DNA from: Dolomedes plantarius
Lineage: Eukaryota; Arthropoda; Arachnida; Araneae; Dolomedidae
Direction: 5' to 3'
Assembly: GCA_907164885.2 (NCBI GenBank)
Contig: OU015495.1
Span: 97,890,332-97,954,331 of the forward strand
DNA: 64,000 bases
Both the position numbers and the translations under genes were made by a program. This document shows, one piece after another, positions 56,006 to 64,000 of the stretch; position 1 is the first letter of the stretch, and each line of letters opens with the position of its first letter. The notes under the pieces were generated by a model. The model ran no database searches. It was given only the letters and a program-made list of their open reading frames with translations, and was not told the DNA's origin.

Positions 56006-56153
56006 AATAATGAATCTTATTGTTTTAAAGGTGTAACTTGTAAGCTGAGAACAGTTAATTTTCCATTTCATGACGAAGTCGGACAAAGCATTAAGCGACT
56101 GACTATAACAAAACCAAATTGCGAAACCTAACAGCAGCCTGAAAAAAACCTAA

Positions 56154-56363
56154 GGCCGTCTGCACACGGGGCAACTCAAAAGAAACTGATAACTGACTCG
56201 AATCACAAACCAGTCCGTGTTGAGTCGTAACCTATGTAATTGAATGGAGCCACGCACACGGCGCAACTGGTTACAAACCCGGTCGACCGGGTTTGTAACC
56301 AGTTGCGACCAGTAAGGTTCATACATGGAATTGTCAAGAACCTTAGGCCGTGTGCAGACGGCC
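56154..56363. mobile_element. PIF/Harbinger-like MITE
   Basis: A 210-bp element with perfect 16-bp terminal repeats GGCCGTCTGCACACGG and CCGTGTGCAGACGGCC, flanked by TAA at 56151-56153 and 56364-56366. A 3-bp TWA target and GG-starting ends fit PIF/Harbinger. Interior holds a perfect 44-bp palindrome. Overlapping open frames on both strands reflect this symmetry and are not genes. Confidence 0.85.
56263..56306. repeat. Perfect 44-bp palindrome, no spacer
   Basis: The half-arm GCAACTGGTTACAAACCCGG is followed by TCGA and then its exact reverse complement. The centre is at 56284/56285. Capable of forming a cruciform or hairpin of 20 or more pairs. Confidence 0.97.
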
Positions 56364-56366
56364 TAA

Positions 56367-57865
56367 GGTTCAACTTTTTTATTATAACATCGATATTAAT
56401 CATGAGCTTCCAAAACTTATTCAATGCCGCGGCTCTCACTAATAAGATTAGATATTGTTACCAGTGCAAGTATGGTATATTGCATTAATAAAATGGATTT
56501 AATTTGTGTTTGCATGTGTTATTTTATTCAACTTTTCTTGGGACGCAAAACCGAAACTATTACCCAAATATGGTTAACGAGTTAAAAAGTTTAAGAAACG
56601 CTAGTCTACACCCTCTATATACACACACACACCATTTAGGAGATCGCACTTTCCACTAATTCCATGTCCAACCATCATGTCATGTTCAAGTGGCACTGTA
56701 GAGTGTTAGGTATTTTGGAAGAAGCTAATAAAAGTAATAATTCCCTTTAGCACTAAAATAATCTACATATTATTTAAACCCTGCGTTTTTCTGTAATTCA
56801 ATGCCGCAAAAATATTGCAAAAAGATGCATGTTATGTCTTTACTGTGTTAAGCTTCAGGTAGAATAGTAGGATTGTTAATAACTTTACATGTATTTAACG
56901 CTTCTTCATTCGCTCGAGCAATTTCAAAATGCTTTCCTTTAATACGATTCGCTCCTATCCCCTAAATTTTTTTTTAAATTTTATGATAAAGTCTATTTTA
57001 AAATAAAATATGTGTAAAAAGTCTAAATTTGCTCTCTACTTAAATACAAACTCGCGTTTTCTTTTGTTTTTGTTGTGAAAAGAAAATGAATAAAACAAGT
57101 TTCGTTAAAATTAGGGAAAATACCGAGTTATAAGTAGGTTTACATGATATTACATAGTATATTCATCATGATATTTTGAAAATAAACAATAAATTATTTT
57201 CAGATTCTCAAATAGACTCTAATACGATTACGTTTCTTTTTGAGCCTCCAACCAAACTAAGATATAAGGAAAACTTTCAATCATTTCAAAACATGTCAAA
57301 TCAGTTAAAATTATTCTTATCAAAAGCATTCTTTGTTGCACACAGAGAAGTCTGAAAATAATTAAATATAATTATTTCCTATTCTTTAACTAAAATAAAT
57401 AATACGAATAGATCGAAATATTTAATTTGAGTATTAAAAAAATCCTTAATTTATGTGAACTTTATAAATCGCGAATAACGAATGGTCTAGTCTTTCTATA
57501 AATTTGACAAACCTGTACTGCACAGAGGATCGACTTAAAGACATCAAGTCAATTAAATATACTTAGAGATTTGCCTGCTGCAGTACTAATGCAAAGTCTT
57601 AAAAATAATAAATAAACAGCAAACAAATTTCGCCCAACGTGCGAAATTTCAGCAATGCATAACAGGAAAAATTTTTTGCAAAAAAATGCAGTCCCATATA
57701 AAATTCGTCAAGGTAATCTGAAAAAAGTAAGAGAGGCTTTTCTAAAAAAAGAAAAAAAAAACCATGAAAAAATTCTAGAGAGACAGCAACATCGGCAGAG
57801 TCTGTTATTTTGCACAGGACCCGATATTTTCAACAAAAAAAAAGTCGAAACTTTTCCAGCTTCAT
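56367..57865. other. No gene recognised
   Basis: AT-rich. A lysine-rich 93-codon frame (57655-57936) overlaps dispersed repeat C and is A-tract driven. Confidence 0.45.
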
Positions 57866-58070
57866 CCTGTCAAATACTCTCCTGGGTGTTGTTTTTTTTC
57901 TCGATCATCTGTTATCTTGAGAAGTATTACACTTAATCTTTCATGCATAGGCCGTCAGATAAGCATTTTAGGAAGATATATAGAGGATAAACACGACCTT
58001 AGCGTTTGAGCGATATGCGGTGAATTCGCGTTTTTTTTCTCTTCTTCTTTAAGAACGAGAAAGATTCTGG
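57866..58070 (+). repeat. Dispersed repeat C, copy 3
   Basis: CATCCTGTCAAATACTCTCC, then GATCATCTGTTATCTTGAG, TATTACACTTAATCTTTCAT and later TTTTCTCTTCTTCTTTAAG, matching 48270-48396; about 65 bp of extra sequence separates the two blocks here. Confidence 0.7.
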
Positions 58071-58433
58071 CAGTAAATCACTGGGGGGAGGGGGGGAAAC
58101 GGAGGTCCATAATGCAGTTTTATAAGCTGTTTAACGTCTTTACTTGAGCGTGAATTATTCACTTAGAGATCTTGTGTACAGGAAATGAAATGGTACTCCA
58201 TTATTAAACGTGATGGGTCGTTTGTTTTTGTTAAATCCTTTTAAAAAGAAAAGATGAGTTTAAAAGTTTTGAAAGTTAACTTTGCTATGGACGGTTTCCA
58301 CTGAGTCATGTTTCCACTGAGTCAATGTTATTAGGTAATACTACACCACATGTATGTTCATAGGTCATATATATGTGAATCTACTTTCAATTATTTTCTA
58401 TCGAAGTAGAATATCCCGGATGTTTAGTTAATC

Positions 58434-58815
58434 ATGTCCATGCATTATTGTTACCGCACTTCAGGAACCTAGGTTATCAAGAAACCTAAGTTCAACCTGC
58501 CTGTGCGCTAGAGACTTAGAGATTTATGTCTATGCATAATTGTTAACGTACTTCAAGAACCCTGTTTAAAAAGCAGGAAATCGTACTTCAAGAACCCTAT
58601 TTAAAAAGCAGGAAACTTGGATCCATGGTATCCAGGTCTAGGTTATCAATAAACCTAAGTTCAAGTTTACCTGAACGCTAGAGATTTATAGAGATTTATG
58701 TCCCTGTATTATTGTTATCGCACTTCAAGAACTCTATTTTAAAAAGTAGAAAACCTAGGTCTAGGTTATCAAGAAACCTAGGTTCAAGCCTACCTGTACG
58801 CTAAAGATTTATATT
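58434..58815. repeat. Imperfect tandem repeat with hairpin-forming unit
   Basis: Three copies of a unit containing CTTCAAGAAC, CTAGGTTATCAAGAAACCTA and GCTAGAGATTTAT. The AGGTTATCAA anchor is at 58471, 58640 and 58763, so unit length varies by internal indels. GGTTATCAAGAAACC can fold as a stem-loop in each copy. Confidence 0.8.
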
Positions 58816-59514
58816 TTTAACTTTTAGCACTACCTCTTTGGCAGGCTTTATGCATATTCTCATCTCCTTGCGATCTAAATTTTGTACCACAGTTCGTGAT
58901 AGACAGGGGTTCTTTCCGAAGTGGACTGGTTCATTGCCTTTTCTTAGTCGCCAGTAAAAAGTTACAAAAATTCCTTTTTCTCCAGTAAAAAATATAAAAA
59001 ATTTTATATTTGGCTTGTCAAGGGATAAAACATTATATAAAGCAAAAAAAACTGTGAATAAAAAATTATGTGTTTCTGACCCTAAACTTCCTTCTCTCAA
59101 TTTTTTTTCAACTATGGGAATGTGAAGTCAATGCTCTCGGGGAGAATTTCTAAGCTATAGTAATTTAACTCGGGGATCCTGAACTATAAATCTTTCGACT
59201 TTCTACTGACCAATCACTTTACTCCTTCTCTCATCTTCGTATTTTGTTACCTGGTGACATGGGCAGTCAAAAGTGCGTTGGAGGGCATGCCCCAGGAAAC
59301 GCATTTAGCCTTCGCCTTCTACTGATTTGTTGGAGTACTCATAGGTTATGCCTTGCTGAGGAACCCATAACGAGGTCGAAATCTAGGACCAAGGTTACCT
59401 GTACAATGTGGATATATATTTTTCTTATTTAATTAGTCTTCATTATTTTGGGTAGTAACTTCTGTGAGGGTGATAGAAAAATCCGAATACAATCTAACGT
59501 TCATTTCTCTATAT
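58816..59514. other. No gene recognised
   Basis: A 99-codon minus frame (58801-59100) overlaps the repeat end and shows no domain. Confidence 0.4.
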
Positions 59515-59527
59515 AACTCTAAAATTG

Positions 59528-59868
59528 TGGGCCCCTGGGTAGCCTATCGGTAGCGCGCCCACTTTCGGTACTGAGGATGCTCGGGTAGAATCCCGATGAG
59601 CGCCGTTAAATGCCTTCGTGTCTAGGCCGGATATGGGCATGTTAAATCCGTAGACTGGAAAGTCCTATGAGGTCAGTGGGTGGGGATGGTACAATCCCCC
59701 CCAGATGTCGTTCCTGGGGGTGTCCGGTCAAAATTGTGGTGGTACCTAGCCAAGTCGGACTTCGATCCTTGTGGTGCTATTATAAACCGGAGTCACACTT
59801 CTCAGCCCGAGGCCTATATGGACCGGATCTGGAACTTCTGCCTAGGGGGCATTAGGAAGAACAACAAC
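59528..59868 (+). mobile_element. tRNA-derived SINE, family A, full-length copy
   Basis: A tRNA-like head with TGGGTAGCCTATCGGTAG (A-box-like) and CGGGTAGAATCCCG (degenerate B box), then GTGTCTAGGCCGGATATGGG, GGACTTCGATCCTTGTGG, CTATTATAAACCGGAG and a tail of AAC units. Flanked by AACTCTAAAATTG (59515-59527) and AACTCCAAAATTG (59869-59881), a 13-bp target duplication with one mismatch. Best-preserved member of the family in this window; overlapping 62- and 70-codon frames are not genes. Confidence 0.92.
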
Positions 59869-59986
59869 AACTCCAAAATTGAGATTTTGTAACCCAAAAC
59901 TGCAAAAATGAGGAATAATAGAACATTGTTTATAAGATTATGGTTTTCTTGATATTAGTAGAAGCAGAATAAAACAAATTACATTA

Positions 59987-60626
59987 CAGGGTGGTCCAAA
60001 ATTATTGAGTGCATTTCATGTTTGAAAATAAAAGAAAAAAATGGGGTACGTACATGTATATTCTTTTCTTGGAAAGAAAATTTGAAAAGTTTTACACAAC
60101 AAAATTTTATACATTAAATAACTTCCACTTAAGCCGGTAGATGGCGCGACAACATTTCGCAAGAAAAATTTACTAATTGCGTCAGTTTGCAACTTGCTAT
60201 AGTACAGGAAAATGCAATGTGCATTTAGTGGTTCCATGACAGCTAATCCGATGTAACTCATTTTGTTCTTTTTTTTTTCAATTTTGGACCAACCTGGGGT
60301 GGTGCAAAATTATTGGGCGCATTTCGTGTTTGAAAAAAAAAGAACAAAATGAGTTACAACGGATTTTCTTTCGTGGGACCACAAAATGCACATTGCTTTT
60401 TCCTGTACGGTAGCCATTTGCAGACTTGACACAATTAGTAAATTTTTCTTGCGAAATGTTTTCGCGGCATCTACCGGCTTATGTGGAAGTTATTTAATGT
60501 TTAAAACTTTGTCGTGTAAAACTGTTTTAAATTGTCTTTCCAAGAAAACAATAAACATGTAAGTACCTCATTTTGTTCTCTTTTTTTTCAAACATGAACT
60601 GCACTCAATAATTTTGGACCACCCTG
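59987..60626. mobile_element. Two mariner-type MITEs joined head to head, or one fold-back element
   Basis: The outer ends are CAGGGTGGTCCAAAATTATT on both sides, flanked by TA (59985-59986, 60627-60628). In the middle (about 60280-60320) TTTTGGACCAACCTG and GGGGTGGTGCAAAATTATTG form a second pair of such ends. So there are two units of roughly 305-330 bp that are inverted copies, sharing GTAGATGGCGCGACAAC / ATCTACCGGCTTA and AACAAAATGAGTTAC. Non-coding. Confidence 0.82.
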
Positions 60627-60674
60627 TAGTTTAAAAATCAAAACTTTCTATAACGGCTTACAAGATGATATATA

Positions 60675-62081
60675 CACTGCTGGCCACTGTAAATGCAACA
60701 CCCTGAAGGAAACATGCAAATAACATGAAATTTACAACATGCATTAGCGGAGGTGATATATGCAAATGATTAGAATTTCAGCCCAGACGCACATCACGCG
60801 CGCCTGTGGCGCCACTTCAAAGCGCTATTTAAGGCTTGAAGATTTCGACGATTTCAAGTTCGGGAATTGTGTTTTTCTTGTGATTTTTTCAAAAAAACGA
60901 TCAATTATGCCTTGTCGAAAACAGCTATAATCATTTGATCAAGTATCCGAGTTCAACAGAGGAAGGATAGTGGCCTACCGTGATTGTGGATTATCTTTCA
61001 GGGAAATCAGTAGTCGTGTTGGACGAAACCAAACAACTGTAATGCGGATATGTGATCGGTGGATGCAGGAGGGTACGACGGACCGGCGTGTTCGATCGCA
61101 TCCACCTCAGCGCACCACTTCACGTGATGACAGGCAAATTGTGCGCATGGCAGTGACGGATCGCTCAGTCACATCACGAACCATAGCACAGCACATGCAG
61201 TCTGTAACGCATCATCCAGTGTCTGCGCGTACAATTCGACGCCGTGTACAGCAGAGTGGTCTGTCCGCAAGACGTCCATTGCTTTGTCTACCCTTGAAGC
61301 AGAACCACAAACGTCTCCGCCGCCAATGGTGCGATGACAGAAGGATGTGGACGGCAGAATGGAATGAAATTGTCTTTACTGACGAGTCACGCTTCTGTCT
61401 GCAACACCACGATGGTCGCATTCGAACTGGAGACACCGTGAAGAGAGGATGCTGAACAGCTGCGTTATGCACCGCCACACTGGTCCTGCACCGGGTATTA
61501 TGGTATGGGGCGGTATTGCATATCACTCTCGCACACCTCTAGTACGCATTGCCGGTACTTTAAACAGCCAGCGCTACATCTCCGAGGTGTTGGAGCCAGT
61601 TGTCCTTCCTTACCTTCAGGGCTTGCCCACAGCCATATTTCAACAGGATAATGCGCGACCACACGTGGCACGCATTGTCCAACGGTTCTTCGTCAATTGC
61701 CAGATTGAATTGCTTCCCTGGCCGCCTCGCTCTCCGGATCTTTCGCCGATAGAAAACATGTGGTCCATGGTTGCTCTACGATTGACCCAGATTCCATCCC
61801 CAGCTGCCACAGCAGATCAACTTTGGCAACGTGTGGAAGCTGCTTGGTCTGCTGTACCCCAAGAACTCATCCAAAGTCTCTTTGAATCATGTCGAGGCGT
61901 GTGGCAGCGGTGATCTCCAACAATGGCGGCTACTCTGGCTACTGATTTTGGCAGGAACCACACTTCACAGAAGTCTATAAATTTAATCATTTGATACTTG
62001 GTCAACATGTTATCTACAAAATAAATTTTGTTGCGATATCTCTTGTCTTTCTTGCTGTTGCAATTTGGGTGGCCAGCAGTG
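60675..62081 (+). mobile_element. Tc1-family transposon, family E copy 2
   Basis: A 1407-bp element between TA at 60673-60674 and 62082-62083, with ends CACTGCTGGCCACTG and, inward from the right, CACTGCTGGCCACCC. Nearly identical along its length to 23889-25323, same orientation. Confidence 0.95.
60907..61913 (+). pseudogene. Tc1 transposase, family E, one stop and one frameshift
   Basis: ATG at 60907 (MPCRKQL) is followed by TAA at codon 8; the sister copy has a sense codon here. The frame then runs through the helix-turn-helix, RTIRRRVQQSGLSARRPLLC (no 26-bp insertion) and VFTDESRFCL. One base is missing near 61427 (GAACTGG against GAGTCTGG in the sister), shifting the frame. The second half (61449-61913 frame) is open and keeps FQQDNARPHVAR, SPDLSPIENMW and the end VWQR, TGA at 61911-61913. 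Lesions differ from those of the copy at 24122, so the two died independently. Confidence 0.93.
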
Positions 62082-62083
62082 TA

Positions 62084-62974
62084 TTTTAAATTAAGTTCTC
62101 AAAAAAATCCTTATGAACTTAAGGCAAAACAGATAAATGAGTTCGGTTGAAATTTTACTGGCTCACACCCGCCCTCAGTTAGCTGAAAGGAGAACAATTC
62201 CTAGACAAACTTTTATTTTGATCTTATTTTCTACAAAAATATCGATAACTCATAATTACTCAGCGTTTAAAACTCGAAACTAAATTTATGAATCCCTTTT
62301 TTTTAAATTACAAAAAATACAGACAGAGCTTGTAATAGTTAATTAAATATTTTTTTCATTCGTAAGCTTTCTCGATAAAATCTGTATCGACTGGTTTGTT
62401 TTAAAGGGGGGGAGACTGCAGCATTATAAAACATCCTTTAAAAAAGTTATAATATGCATAAAAATCAATGCAAAATATGTATCCTTTATTATGAATTTTT
62501 AAGAAAGAAACTAAGGCTAATACACTTTTTCTCCTGGCTCTCAGCCCAAGAAAAAGAAACGAAAATGTTTAAGTACTTTAGAAATATTGGACAAATCCAT
62601 CAAAAATGACATAAGAGCAATTTTTTTTTCAACAGAAAAATTTAATCTCAAAAAGACTTGAAAATAGTTTATTTCATTAATTTTAAACTATTAACAGGAA
62701 AGAATGGATTGAAACACTGAGCAATTTCAAAATTAACCTCATTTTGATGAAATATTAAAACTAGCGTGTACAAGTCCGATAGTTCACTCATTTCAGTTGG
62801 CAATAATTAATTCAACACAATTTTTCATTACTTTTTTTTAAAAAGAATCGTGAAAAAAAATTTACTTTGATGTAATCTTAGTAGTTACTGATATAAAAAT
62901 TATAACAAAACTAAAAATAAAATTTATCTACAGTAAGGTAAAATTTTACTGAGTAAAATCATTTACAGATAGAC

Positions 62975-62979
<5 letters not shown>
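62084..62979. other. AT-rich stretch, no gene seen
   Basis: Nothing assignable. Confidence 0.5.

Positions 62980-63048
<69 letters not shown>
62980..63048. repeat. (TA)n microsatellite
   Basis: About 34 AT units. Confidence 0.97.
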
Positions 63049-63051
<3 letters not shown>

Positions 63052-64000
63052 AAAACATAACTGAACTGTCAAAATATAGTTGAAAAGTACGGAAAAAGGG
63101 GGTTTAAAATAGATAGAATAGGTAGAAAGGATTGTTAAATTAGTTACCGTCTCATCCTTGTCCGTTCGTGGTACTTCTGCAAGAAATGCATCGATAAAAA
63201 CAAAAATACATTCTCAAAAGATAATGCCAAAATTTGAAACAATAAAACAATTCAATGTGTCAGTGAAATAAGTAATGGAAACCATGTGTGATTACTATGG
63301 ACTTTTGAAAAGCATGAATATTTTTTCAAAGTAAAGTTTTGCCTTTATATACATTACATTAATATTTTTCTAAATAAGTGTGATTTGCTTATTTTAACTA
63401 AGCTCGGTCAATAAAAAATTGTTTTTCTTTCATTCCAATGTGTATTATAAGAATATACTACTGTAAAATTAATATGATGAAAATCGCGAAATTCCACAAA
63501 ATCAGTTGTTTTGTTATGGCATCTAAAAATTAGAAATACTTAGAATATGCGATTTTTCTATCAGAATATCATATTTTGAATATTTTATTTGCAAGAAATA
63601 TACATTATTTTAATATACTATAAAAAAATTAACAAAAAATACAAATATAATCACTTTTTTATAAAAATATCCATTTTGAAGCCCTTTGCGGCACTTAAAA
63701 ATATTTTAGTAGAGCAAAAAGATTTTATATTCTTAATTTTAAGTTTAAAAGACATTTTTTGAAAACTAGAGCATATTGAAATTCTGAAAAAAAAAATTTC
63801 CGTTCCACCGTGATGTCCGAGTGTCTTTTAAGTGCCTCGTCCTTAAGTGCCTTAATGTGTACTATTTTTATGAAGTAAAACGTATTATATAATCAGTTTA
63901 GCAGGTCTCCTGACTAAAAAGAATGTTTAAATTACATATTTTGCTACTTTTTTGTACTACAAGTGTATTCAATTTCAAAATAATTGCGAAATTTGTCAAA
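63049..64000. other. AT-rich stretch, no gene seen
   Basis: No reading frame or element ends recognised up to the right edge. Confidence 0.5.

Overview
The window reads as intergenic, repeat-packed DNA from a large animal genome, most likely an arthropod and plausibly a spider. It is AT-rich (about two thirds A+T by eye), full of (TA)n tracts, and every protein signature I can recognise belongs to a transposable element. Tc1/mariner, hAT, piggyBac, PIF/Harbinger-like, Helitron, LTR and tRNA-derived SINE elements are all present. I see no convincing host gene, rRNA, functional tRNA, operon or CRISPR array. The species is inference; no host marker gene is available.

Layout. 1-370: Tc1 transposase N-terminus running off the left edge. 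2.1-5.2 kb: three short inverted-repeat elements (two hAT-type, one TTAA-type). 7.1-7.8 kb: satellite-like tandem array with a 252-bp dimer. 8.0-9.4 kb: complete but broken Tc1 element. 10.5-11.3 kb: internally deleted hAT element keeping a frameshifted transposase C-terminus. 12.7-16.1 kb: two SINEs, an interrupted dispersed repeat and a second copy of the 2.1-kb hAT MITE, inverted. 20.9-21.5 kb: small Helitron. 21.6-25.4 kb: piggyBac-type MITE split by a 1.7-kb insertion (with a truncated piggyBac transposase) and by a whole Tc1 element; an uninterrupted copy at 44.7-45.3 kb shows the empty sites. 26.9-30.0 kb: two Tc1 elements, each inside a (TA)n tract. 30.7-31.2 kb: hAT MITE nested in the target duplication of a SINE. 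32.3-38.1 kb: LTR retrotransposon with 667-bp, nearly identical LTRs and one intact 770-codon Gag-type ORF but no reverse transcriptase, RNase H or integrase. 38.1-45.6 kb: long fold-back element, mariner-type remnant, TTAA MITE, Helitron, small retroposon, piggyBac MITE and SINE. 48.8-51.6 kb: TTAA element carrying an unexplained 2.0-kb insertion with a sharp strand-composition switch. 52.6-53.4 kb: third Helitron. 56.2 kb: Harbinger-like MITE with a perfect 44-bp palindrome. 59.5-62.1 kb: full-length SINE, paired mariner-type MITEs and a second Tc1 copy of the 23.9-kb family.

How they work together. Most units are non-autonomous or freshly broken. The MITEs, Helitrons and SINEs would need enzymes from elsewhere; the Tc1 transposases each carry one or a few inactivating lesions; the LTR element makes Gag (perhaps a protease-like domain) and would have to borrow pol. 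The most interesting items are this gag-only LTR element, the 2.0-kb insertion at 49.3-51.3 kb, and the nested insertions whose order can be read from target duplications.
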